From contig JAVGWX010000011.1 in the NCBI GenBank assembly GCA_036924085.1, forward strand, positions 15,957,108-16,021,107: DNA of 64,000 nt, read 5' to 3'. Both the position numbers and the translations under genes were made by a program. This stretch comes from Ariolimax columbianus. Its lineage: Eukaryota > Mollusca > Gastropoda > Stylommatophora > Arionidae. Under the pieces are notes generated by a model. That model was given only the letters and a program-made list of their open reading frames with translations. It did no database searches and was not told the DNA's origin. This document shows positions 43,010 through 53,340 of the stretch, one piece after another; the first letter of the stretch is position 1, and every line of letters starts with the position of its first letter.

Positions 43010-43509
43010 GTGGACAAATGGTGCACACAAATGGACAAATAATATAAACATGTGGATAAAGGTGTAAATTTGGGTACAGCCAATTGAAATATGTGAACAA
43101 CCAATAGCATAACCACCTTGACAAAGAATAGAAGACTTTCTATAGAAGTGTTTTTGAAGCTATTTGATTACAGCTGATGATTCTTCTATAGATAAGCTGT
43201 TTTCTGATTTGGATTGATGTTACATTTACGAAAATGGAAAAGCATCTAGTAGCAGAAGTTTAAATCATTAACTGCATAAGTAGCTAACAGCTCTTGATAA
43301 GTTATGGGCATTTGTCTGGTTAACAGAACATTCAATTATCTTCAAATTAACATATTCTAGTATATACTAATGGAGAGAAGACAGAAACATAAGCAGTAAG
43401 CCAGACCCAATTAACAGACTCAAAAGAAACCAACAAACAACTTTATTTTGCGTGAGAACTAATCACTGCAGACAATTAAAACATCTATACTGACTAAAAA
43501 TCTCACACA
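43010..43509. other. Unassigned AT-rich region downstream of the GTPase
   Basis: No coding similarity recognised. Confidence 0.4.
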
Positions 43510-43512
43510 CCG

Positions 43513-43608
43513 AGGAATGCCCATGTGGAATAGGGGGCTAGAATCCTGAACACATTGTACAGGAATGCCCATGTGGAACAGGGGGCCAGAATCCTGAACA
43601 CATTCTAC
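43513..43608. repeat. 48-bp tandem duplication inside the LINE motif
   Basis: AGGAATGCCCATGTGGAA at 43513 and 43561, step 48 bases (16 codons). It duplicates the ECPCG...NPEHI segment in frame apart from a stop in the first unit. Confidence 0.85.
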
Positions 43609-43677
43609 AGGAATGTCCATTCTATAAAGAAATGAAATACCGGACCTGGCAAGAGGGTTTGGAGCCGAGGCAAAAGC

Positions 43678-44082
43678 TGTGGGACAGCCGCTCCGACATG
43701 GTGAAGACTACAGACTTGATCATGGGGACTGGCCTGCAGATATGGCATGACCAAAAGGTGTGGGACAGCCGCTTTGACCTAGTGAAGACTACAGACTTGA
43801 TCATGGGGACTGGCCTGCAGATATGGCATGACCAAAAGGTGTGGGACAGCCGCTCCGACATGGTGAAGACTACAGACTTGATCATGGGGACTGGCCTGCA
43901 GATATGGCATGACCAAAAGGTGTGGGACAGCCGCTCCGACATGGTGAAGACTACAGACGTGATCATGGGGACTGGCCTGCAGATATGGCATGACCAAAAG
44001 GTGTGGGACAGCCGCTTTGACCTAGTGAAGACTACAGACTTGATCATGGGGACTGGCCTGCAGATATGGCATGACCAAAAGA
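43678..44082. repeat. 81-bp minisatellite, five in-frame units
   Basis: Units start at 43678, 43759, 43840, 43921 and 44002. Each is 27 codons and keeps the frame (VWDSR, VKTTD, IMGTGLQIWHDQK). Two sub-types alternate (CGCTCCGACATGG or CGCTTTGACCTAG). Confidence 0.95.
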
Positions 44083-44109
44083 TCATGAACACAAAAAAAC
44101 AAACAAACA

Positions 44110-44363
44110 CATATTCTTCCTAAACATCTGTTAATACTTAAAATAAACAACTGAATATGTACAATGATTTCACGATGAAAAAAGTGGGAAGAAATTTATT
44201 ATGTTTTAGAAAATTTTTCAGTTAACTCTTTACAGTTCAAATTGTCCTTTGCAGTCAACTAGAGTAGCCCCATTTACAGTTTGATTTATCTGAAGCCACA
44301 TGTCGCATATCAATCATATATACAAATGTAGCTAAATTTTATTTAATAAAGAAACATGTATCC
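44110..44363. other. AT-rich spacer
   Basis: Nothing recognised. Confidence 0.4.
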
Positions 44364-45456
44364 TTAACTCATTCACTTCCACGAGCCGATCTAACGGCTT
44401 CCGGTTTTTTCTAGAAAACTCAGAAGCTGACGTATCGGCTTTTGCTACTGTGTTCACAAAATCACATATTTTCCCACTCCTATTTCTCCTAAATGTTTTA
44501 TTTTGGTTATTGGCGGAAGTCCATATTTTGCACTTTTTCATTCCGGAAGAGTTAGTTCGAGTTTCGTTGGAAAAAATGTTTAGTTTCGTAACTTGGAAAA
44601 TATATTTTTTTTTCGGAGAGCAACTTTGAAGCTATCCCATGCACCTTCAGCCACACCAAATAGAGTTTTTTCAGTAAAAGCTCAGGAATAGATAGATTAT
44701 ATTATCGCTAATAGTAGTGATGATGAAGATATCGATCGTTATGATAGCGCTGTTTCAATTTATTTATCAAGTCTTAGTTCTAAGTCGAGCGATGAAAGTA
44801 AAACTAAATCTACTGACGAAGGATCGGTGCCCTCTTTTGTCTCAAGCAATGGTAATAACAGTTCACAAATTCAGTTAAGGTTCAAGATACTGCACAATCA
44901 TTCTAGTTTGTATAATATAAATGTGTGTATATATAATTTGAATACAGCAGGAACATTCTTTCCGTGTGCGCGTAAATTGTAAACACTCATGCTAATGTTG
45001 ATCGGAGCTTTTATATTATTAGCACGTTTTCAACTTCACGTGCCTTCAGTAAAATGTAAATACTGTGAAAACAACTGCACCAAATTAGGTGCAGCTTTCA
45101 GAACATTGTCCATTGAGGATTTCCGTCAATAGAAATTCATAATGTTATTTGTATATTGGTTTTAGAGCTCAATAATGTATTGATGAGGGGAACATTTTTG
45201 TTCATAATTTTTAAAAATAATAAACATTTATGGAACTTTAATCCATCAAACACAAATTTACACCTCCATTTGTAAAATATGTGTATTCCATTCTATTCTA
45301 GCCTCAATTGTGAACAGTTTGGTATATGATATGTGTTATTTCAGTGAATGTCTATTGAAGACAAATAGATCGCAACTAAATGATGCTGTGTTTCAGCTTT
45401 ATATAAGAATAAAATTGTGTCCAGAGGTCCAAAATATTTGGAGGTGAATGAGTTAA
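44364..45456 (+). mobile_element. piggyBac-like element, deletion derivative with TTAA ends
   Basis: Both ends carry an inverted repeat next to TTAA: TTAACTCATTCACTTCCA at 44364 and, on the other strand, TTAACTCATTCACCTCCA ending at 45456. TTAA (44364-44367 and 45453-45456) is the target duplicated by piggyBac elements. Subterminal AGCCGATCTAACGGCT (about 44385) is an interrupted palindrome. Inside, an open stretch at about 44691-44980 reads NSSDDEDIDRYDSAVS followed by Ser/Asp-rich residues, like the acidic start of piggyBac transposases. A late CKYCENNC stretch (about 45057-45080) may be a relic of the Cys-rich C-terminus. The DDD catalytic middle is absent, so this copy is non-autonomous. 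Confidence 0.75.
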
Positions 45457-47639
45457 ATTTAAAAATCATAATTTTAGTTGTAATTACTAGTTTTTTATGT
45501 TAACCCTGAAACACATAAAATTACTCTACTTGTCTCCAGCATCTTATAAATTATGTTGGTCTGTACAATGTCAAGTAGTTATTTGCCTTTACGTTTACCA
45601 TCGTCAGCCAATATTCTCAAATTTATTGATGTCTAGTTTTCTTCTTCTTTTCCTCATTATTCTTCTTTTTCCTCTTTGTTCGCCATGTTTTTACTACGTC
45701 TACTTATGAAGACCAGTTCTCTGTATACAGTTGGCTCGGGTGGAGAGTTCATCAAGACTTTTAAACAGTTTTTGTGTGGAGCTTCGTCTCCGTGGACCAT
45801 TGATTATTACACAGGTGCCTAAGCACATAAACAGTGTTTTAAGGTATGTTTGGTTATCTGTGCTGACTGTCTGCATGTTCAAAATGATGATAGTGTCAAT
45901 TTTAGCCTGTGTAAATGGTTATTCAGTCTGTTATGTCCTTTTCTTATACGAAACAGGAACACCTACTCCGCTTGATCAAGGTGGTGATAAAGTGTTTCTC
46001 TTTTGGTCGACACTCTTTATGTCTTGAATAAGGGTCTTCTTTTACTGGAATGTAATTATTTCTTCTATTTTGTTAACTTGTCTGTTGTCTCATTTATTGG
46101 CATACCAGTCTGATTGTACTTACTTTATCACTGCTCTTCTTTCACCTAAGTCCTTTTTTAACCTTTGACAGTTTATCATTCTTGATAGATCGCAGAACTG
46201 GAAATGCATGTGTGAAATGGAAGCTGCTGACATTCACTTGTAAGTGTTTCTTTTTTTATTATTTCTGCAGCAATGCTAATTTTCTGTATCAGAGCTTTGT
46301 ATTTTGAACAGAAGCAATGTCAAGGGCTATGTCCTGTTTACTGAAGCAGCTTTGGGACAAAATGCATTTCACTGTACTGTAAACATCCTATTTTTGCCAA
46401 TTATGTCAAACAGTTTGAGTACAGCATGTCATGTGTAATTTAAGTAACTATTTATTACTTGGAATCCTGGTATTCAAACAGGCATGTTAATGTCTAATGT
46501 CTGTTGCCAGGTAATAGAAAGCTTTTGCTATATGTATAATGTATTTTAAAACTTCTTGTGGATTACTAGGACGCGGGGAAGGTACAGATAATTTGGGTAG
46601 ATTTTTTACTAGAATTTTAAAATTTTGTCTGAGCAGCGGCCGTTACGCATACTCTTTTCAATATCTGCCAGGAATTTTTAATGTGCTCGGCACTGAACAC
46701 GGGAGTTCAATCTCAATACTCAGAGATTAGGGAAATTATTACTAGAAGATCCACATTAAATAATCCCTTTACTCGAGACCACAGAAACCCACTACTATTT
46801 ATTTATATCCAATTATTAATTATTTCTTTACCCTAAATACTACAGTTCGGTAACAGAGGAACACCAGGTTTAGGGAAAACATTTTGGTCAAGACCACACC
46901 ATTGATCCACATCGCAACGCTCCTAGGAAACATGCAGTGATTTAAGAAGTCTGGCCAATAAAGGTGGAGATCAACACTGTGATCACCAAAATGGTGTGCT
47001 CACTGAGTAGACACATTGCACAACAGTCAGGATGACCCTGGTCTACGTACCTGCATATGCTTTGGGATGTGAAAACAGCCACTGTAATCTGCCACCAAAG
47101 AATGTTGTTAAGAGTTAAAATTAACTCGAAACAAGTAGCTTACAGCATCATTTCGTTCCAGTCCAGTTGAAGCTTGTGGTCACTACTGCAGCTGGTACTA
47201 TTTCGGGAAGCCTGATCAAAGCATGTATAACCTTTACAAAGGTTGCTTTAGTATAGCCTTAGTCTGCATTATAATAGATACATTTATGTATACATCTATT
47301 GGTGCTCCTGTTTCGATACTGTTGTAGATGGAGAGGGCAATGATCATACATTAAAACAAGTCAATGAAGAAGAACAGCGATAATGAAGAATTAAATAAAG
47401 TCAGAGACAAAAAGAAGATGAACAAAATGTAGAATGAAGATTGGCTGGATGGACACAAAAAATGATAGTAGAAGTAGTAGTATATGTACACTTGGAGAAA
47501 AAGATGAAATCAGGAAATGTTAATAAAAAATCAAAAGTAGCAGTAACAAAAATAATTAAGAAAGCAAGATGTAAAAGCTGCCCTTAAAGGTTTGCCACCA
47601 AATAAGAATTTAGATACTGCTCAGATTTCATAACTAATC
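45457..47639. other. 2.2 kb without a recognised feature
   Basis: AT-rich. Open stretches at 45497-45709, 45731-46027 and 46539-46730 (up to 98 codons) have no family resemblance and no clear splice or start context. It could hold host introns or UTR, but I cannot support a gene. Confidence 0.4.
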
Positions 47640-47862
47640 CCAATCAATATTTCACTGGATACCACAGTCAAATCAATAATTAGTTGTTCATATCCAGAAT
47701 ATGCTAGTCTAAAGAATATATTTGATGGCAGGCTTGAGTCAGGCAAGCAAGCTCTCGGTGGCCAAACAAAATGTTACAAAGACACTGTGGAAGCCTCAAT
47801 GAACTGCAGCATTGACTTTGAAAATTGGGAAAACATTGCTACTGATCCCTTTGTCTGGTGAA
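47640..47862 (+). mobile_element. LINE C-terminal scrap truncated by CR1
   Basis: Reads IFDGRLESGKQALGGQTKCY, KDTVEASMNCSIDF, ENWENIATDPFVW, matching the GKRxxGGQxKRYKDTLKASL ... WExxAxDRxxWR box of RTE-like LINEs. The end is cut by CR1 at 47863. Confidence 0.6.
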
Positions 47863-48825
47863 CTTAACTTAACTTAACGTCTTTATACTGGTTTAGAAGA
47901 CCCTGCAGAGTCTGTATACAACCAGTTACATTTACATCACCTTGTTCTAAAATCTATGCGCATCCAGTTTATTCTTAAATGCATTAACTGTCCCTGCTTC
48001 CACTACCTCCCCTGGCAATGCATTCCAAGCAGACACCACTCTCTGACTAAAAAAATATTTCCTAATATCTAACCTGGACCTCTCTTTAATCAGCTTGTAG
48101 CTATACCCTAGTGTTATTGTAGGTGGCTGTATTTTAAAAAACTTGTTATAGTCTAATTTATCGATTCCTCTGATCATCTTATAAACCTGTATTAAGTCAC
48201 CACGAATTCTTCTTTCTTCGAGACACTGTAGGCCGGTTTTTCTGAGTCGTTCCTCAAAACTGTAATTCTGGAATCCCACTATCATCTTTGTCGCTCTTTT
48301 TTGTATTCTTTCTAGCATGTTTATGTCCCCTCTATGATAAGGACTCCACACATGTACGCAGTACTCCAATCTAGGTCTAACTAAAGCTTTATACAGTTTG
48401 ACGATCACTTCCTTGCTCCTATGTTTAATATTTCTTTTTATCATACCAAACATTGCATTTGCCTTTTTCACTGCTACCTTAACTTGCTCACTCACCTTTC
48501 CTGTATGATCTATTATAACCCCTAGGTCCCTTTCCTTATCTATCTTTCTAATATTGTTTTCTCCCATTCTGTAATTCTGTTTCATATTGGATCTACCCAT
48601 GTGGATGACTGTACATTTATCTACATTAAACTCCATTTGCCAGCTTACAGACCATTCTCGAATTTTATCTAAATGCGACATCAATATATCCACTTCCGCT
48701 TTAGATGAGACACTGCTGCTTAGTTTTGTGTCATCAGCAAATTTTGCAATCATAGATCTCACATCAATGTCCAAATCATTTATATATATCAAGAACAAAA
48801 TTGGTCCCAAAACCGAAGTAAAGTC
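47863..48825 (-). mobile_element. CR1 LINE, 5'-truncated, best-preserved 3' half
   Basis: Within the frame 47947-48954, the CR1 part starts at VLGPILFLIYINDLDIDVRS and continues IAKFADDTKL (FADD kept), RDLGVIIDHTGKVSEQVKVA, RPRLEYCVHVWSPYHRGDI, KRATKMIVGFQNYSFEERLR, RRIRGDLIQVYKMIRGID and a complete end RLDIRKYFFSQRVVSAWNAL then AFKNKLDAHRF. The last ~50 residues on the 5' side are flanking sequence. The 3' end (left side on plus) is TTAACTTAACTTAACGTC. It has no endonuclease and no first RT motifs. No target duplication was found, as is common for CR1. Confidence 0.92.
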
Positions 48826-49337
48826 TCTTCTGACACGACGTGAATGGAGCAGATAAGAATCAAGGAAGTTGCATGGAGATGTACCACACGAAAAGCAAGA
48901 TACGAATTGTCTGATCGTCAAATAGTATTTCTTTGCCTTCAGAGTGACAGACATTTTTGGGCTCGGATCGCTTTGATTAGCCTAGCCACCTGTAAACCCA
49001 CTCCAGCGTTGACAGATGACATCTTCGGAAATGATGGACAAACAACAGCATACTAGTCCCATGTAGTGTAAGTTATCTGTCTGTCTACTAGCATCATGTG
49101 TTATGCTGGTTGATATTACCACTGAGTTGAATTGTGGTTTCATTATTGTAAAGAACATGAATCTGAAGATAGCTCTTAGTAAATCAATTAAAAATTGTAG
49201 ATAAATGTTATTAAAGTCAAAATCAAGAAACATTCCATTTCTGACAAACTAAGATTAGATTCAGACCACTGAAGGAGTAGTATATTTGTGTGTTTTATGT
49301 GCGAGCGTATGAATATACCTATATACTTAGTAGAAAC
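48826..49337. other. Unassigned region
   Basis: No feature recognised between CR1 and the mariner remnant. Confidence 0.4.
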
Positions 49338-50002
49338 AGTCATTAAGTAACATCAAGTTTATTATTAACAATTTTACAAGCGTGCGAAATAAACATTTTG
49401 TGTGCATTATTTTTGTATACAGTCCACATGCCTGGTGACACAGTTTGTCCACCTGTCCACTAGCTTGTGAATGCCCTCTAGAAAAAAGTCTTTTGGTGTG
49501 ACCTTCATCCAATTTTGCATTGCCTCCATTACCTCATTGTCAGCTGGCTTGGGGTGCACCTGCTACACACTTTTCTATAACTGAGGTCACCATGGACAAT
49601 TTTGTGCATAGCGCCGGAAGTCATGCTGAAATCTACATTTGTTCCATAAAAACTGACTCACCTGTAGCCACGAATTAGCTGGTCAATCTCCTGTTTCACT
49701 GTGTCAGTTGCCACACTTGCTGGCTCATCAATGACATTTTGTCTTCTGTTTTGAAATCATTCTACCCATTCATACACTCTCCTCTTGACTCAAACAACTG
49801 TTTTCATAACGAGCCTTTATTCTCCTGTATATTTCTAAAGGTTTCACACCTTCTGACCACAAAAAAAAACGAATAAAGCCATGTTGTTCAGAATCCCTAC
49901 ATTGAGTATTGCTAAAGAGCCATTTTGTGTCCTGAAATAAGATTTTCAGTTGTACATCTTCTTTCATGCACGTAATAATAAAATTGCTGTTACTTTATGA
50001 CT
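49338..50002 (-). pseudogene. mariner-like transposon with internal deletion of the catalytic core
   Basis: Minus-strand broken frames begin with RFFLWSEGVKPLEIYRRIKA, RYENSCLSQEE, VYEWVE, FQNRRQNVIDEPAS (helix-turn-helix N-terminal part of mariner-type transposases), then AMHKIVHGDLSYRKVCSR and PSQLT, and jump directly to EVMEAMQNWMKVTPKDFFLE and IHKLVDRWTNCV, the C-terminal end. The DDE/D catalytic middle is missing. Imperfect inverted repeats AGTCATTAAGTAACATCAA (49338-49356) and its partner (49984-50002) match at 17 of 19 positions. The deletion joint is about 49537. Confidence 0.75.
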
Positions 50003-50013
50003 CTCCATCATAT

Positions 50014-50017
<4 letters not shown>

Positions 50018-50044
<27 letters not shown>

Positions 50045-50045
50045 C
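50018..50045. repeat. TA microsatellite
   Basis: A short run of about 12 TA units. Confidence 0.95.
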
Positions 50046-51079
50046 ATCACTCAAACACATAAAAGAAGTGTTTCTCGTGATCAATACTATCTACACCCAT
50101 CTCGTTCATTGCAGAGGCCCACAGAACCATTAATGGGCCACCTATAAGATATTTTTCGCCAGTGAACAGCAATATTTTTATTTTAAATATTTACATTGCA
50201 TTCATATATTGCTAGATATTTCATTTTCTTGTAGTGTCATAATAAATGATAACAATCAGAAGAATAATTATCTATAAATATTGGTTTATTATATGAAAGT
50301 GTTCAATCAATCAATCGAAACACGATCTACAACAAATTGATATCAAATCATATAATGTTGAGCTGTCCACATGTATTGGAATTTTGGGGCTTCACGTTAT
50401 GACGGGATGGCCTAACCAACTCTCGTTTGTCGGCTTATATGATATTCCTGACACGTTTCCATTCTTTGTTCCTTTAAGGAACCTGGCAACACTTTGGGAC
50501 TATTTTCAAAATGTTTGTTATGTGGATATGTTGTTTATAATGGTTACCAATAAAAAGATAGTAGAACTTGTTGAGTTATGTTGTTCATTCTAGAAATAGC
50601 TAAATACTGCAGTTTTAAGTTCTCCGTCATACCAGCATGTTCCAGATTAGTGTTCAACCGGCATACTTTGTCTCACACTGTTCTGGCACATCCTGATATA
50701 GCGGCACATTTGGACGTCACATTTTAACATCTTATCTTGTTTTTGTGTATTTGTGTATGTGTGTGTATGTGATTTGTTAGTTGTTTTGTCCCGCCGAAGA
50801 CTTTGTGGTTGTAACGTTGGTATAGTTTTGTTTGTGTCCTGGTGCAGTCACTGATCCAATAGGTGAATGTGTTTCTATCGACTTTTAGCCTTCTGTACCA
50901 CTGCAGCTTTGATCTATTTAAATACAACGCACTGCCTTCTCGTGCCTGCAGTAGGTCTGTTCGACATTCAAATGACGTCCGCAAAACTAGGTCATTTTTT
51001 TAAACTTACCCCTTTCCCATGCCCACCTCTGTCCACTTTAGATTGACACTACCCTCCCTCACCCGTTTCCTCGAATTCC
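50046..51079. other. Unassigned 1 kb
   Basis: AT-rich, with a small TGTGTATGTGTGTGTATGTG tract at about 50744-50770. Open stretches at 50384-50593 (+) and 50724-50984 (-) have no recognised family. Confidence 0.4.
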
Positions 51080-53275
51080 ACCAAATTCTTCAAACACCTC
51101 GGCCCCATAGGCAAAAGGTTCCTCCTTGGAATGTTTAACCAGAGCTGACATGGGGGCACTGTTCCGGCAATTAGGAAGGACGCTTACATTCAACCTATTT
51201 CTAAACCAGGAAAATACAAAAAGTGTGTAGCTGTGTGGGGAAACTGATGGAAAGACTGATAAATAAAAGATACACCTGGTATCTTGAGACCGACTCGCTA
51301 CTCACCAATTCAAACAGGATACAGGCAACACAGAAGTCCGATTAACACATCTAACATAGTACATAGACGACACCTTTCAAAAGAAAAATAAAGTGTTAAC
51401 CATCTTCTTTGATCTCCCACGTGCCTTTGATAGTGTCTGGAGCAACGGTCTGAAGCTGACAATCCTGCAATCCGAAGTTACCAACAAAATATTCTTATGG
51501 ATTAAAAGCTACCTCTTCCAAAGATCAGCCAAGGTTAAATTGGATAAATATACCAGCAAGTCAGTCAGGCTGAGCGAGCGAGTGCCACAGGGAAGTGTAA
51601 TAGCGCCTAATCTCTCCTTGGTGTATATAAAGGACATCACTAAATGTTGCCATCAGGATATCTCATACAGCTTAAATACAGATGACTTTGCTGCATGGAA
51701 AGCCATAGAACAAGCAAGAATATCCTCATACTTGCTCCAAAAGACAGTAGAGAAGGTGAAGTAGCTGGACAAAAGAGCGGGGACTGAAAATAAACCACAC
51801 TAAAATCTCCACCACTCTCTTTTCCACTCTCCCCCCAGAAATAAAAAAATTACAATAAAGATAGGAAACCAACAAATACCCCAGTTGGACACACACACAT
51901 TCCTTGGAGTCACATTTGACTCGAGACTTAGCTAAAATTCAAATATAGAGAACATCCAGACAAATGCCATTAAAATCTGTCAGTGATGAACAAACTGGCT
52001 GGAACATTATGAGCAGCCCACACAAAAAATCCGTACACTTCTGTAATAAGACCAATCATAACATTTGCCTCTAGCAATTGGCCAATAACGTCCAAAACAA
52101 ACACAGGAAAATTAGACCGAGTTCAAAATATGGATCTCAGAATTAGCCTTAGGGTAACGAAAAGCACTCTAATTACAGCTTGGAAAAACAGCAAATAGTG
52201 ATCATCTTGAATTAATGAGAAACTTTCAATCCCTTACTCAGTTTGAAAAAACTAAAGAGGTTACCTGATCGTCCTCTGCACCAGAAGTTCCAAGAGAGAA
52301 CAAAAAAACAAAACCTCTAAGGAAAAGCCCAACCATCTGGCCAGAGCAATCCATAGAAAAGATGCAGACATCCTTAAAGCTGAAACCAAACGCATAAGCT
52401 GAGGAGACAGTACCCTAGCAACTCTTAGGCACACATGTACACAGATGGATCTGCCTCGGTGAGCGATGAAAGGGGAGGCAGACAAAGAAGAATGGGAAAG
52501 GGGAAACAGACATAGAATAATCACTTCATACCAGCCGGAGAGACGTGTACCAGCAGGAGAGACTTGTACCAGCAAGAGAGACTTGTACCAGCAGGAGAGA
52601 CGTGTACCAATTTCAGATCTGAAACAAGAGCTGTTCATGCAGCAACTCAGATTCTTGCCAGCCAAAACATAACTACAAGGAAAATGGTCATTCTAACAGA
52701 CTCCAGGAGTGTACTCCAAGCCATCTCAAGCCCCAAACAAAATAGACTCTCACATGAAATAAAATACAACATAGGATTGCTGTCTCAGAAAACAGATTTA
52801 GTCCTTCAGTCCGGTCCATTGTAGGATTCCTGGAAACGAGAATGCAGATGAGCACGCAAAAGCCGAAGGTGGAGGCGCGCAGACTCCCAGTCAAAAGATC
52901 TATAAAAAAGCATAGCCACTCATTCACAATCTATGAGCACAGAATTGATAGACCAGCACAAAGAATACAAGCCAGAAAATGACAACATACTTGGCAGAGA
53001 TAGGCAGACAAAGATCTTCAGACTCAGAACGGGACATTGTAGACTCAAAGCCCACCTCCACAGAATGGGTCTCAGAGACACTGCCACGTGCGATTGTGGA
53101 GCACCCAAGCAAACACGAGAACATATTCTGCAAGAATGCCCTACCTATGGACATCAAAGAGAGCCAGTCTGGCCTTGGTGAGCGACTATTCTCGACAATC
53201 TGTAGGGGACCGGCCAAGACCTGAAATACACAGTCTTCTTCGTGAACCTCACTGGACTAGAAAACATCGCATCAG
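51080..53275 (+). mobile_element. Second, divergent I-like LINE family, broken copy (RT, RNase H, C-terminal motif)
   Basis: Order of pieces: GKRFLLGMFNQS, AYIQPISKPGK and KLMERLINKRYTWYLETDSL (early RT); the frame 51393-51764 with IFFDLPRAFDSVWSNGLKL, RVPQGSVIAPNLSLVYIKDI and LNTDDFAAW (the FADD position is TDD); TFLGVTFDSRL; GLRISLR-like scraps; an RNase H relic with VHTDGSAS-like and VILTDSRSVLQAISS; then FRLRTGHCRLKAHLHRM, TCDCGAPKQTREHILQECPT. Many stops. It shares order and boxes with the main I-like family but differs throughout. Confidence 0.75.
52530..52608. repeat. 19-bp tandem repeat, about four units
   Basis: ACCAGCAGGAGAGACTTGT-type units start at 52530, 52549, 52568 and 52587. 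They sit inside the divergent LINE, between its RT and RNase H parts. Confidence 0.9.
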
Positions 53276-53340
53276 CTGATCGATGAAGAAAAAGAGGAGC
53301 AACCACTATTTAACATGATCGTTGTCCGTTTCTAGAAATA

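Larger units (their letters stand above)
43510..44095 (+). mobile_element. LINE C-terminal fragment with two internal tandem expansions
   Basis: The plus frame reads EECPCG then NPEHI-QECPCGTGG, NPEHILQECPFYKEMKYRTW and QEGLEPRQKLW, an I-like LINE C-terminal CxC-H-C motif and tail. The frame 43632-44123 (163 codons) then repeats DLIMGTGLQIWHDQKVWDSR-type units. The original sequence resembles the CxC...EHxLQ-CP end of the I-like elements but is a different family. Nothing upstream of the motif is present. Confidence 0.6.

Noticed and set aside
45497..46730. Possible small host genes (70, 98 and 63 codons)
   Set aside because: No family resemblance, no supporting splice sites or signals recognised, and AT-rich DNA gives such lengths by chance.
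48805..48954. First ~50 residues of the CR1 frame at 47.9-49.0 kb
   Set aside because: Not CR1-like; the CR1 homology begins at VLGPILF, so these residues are flanking DNA.
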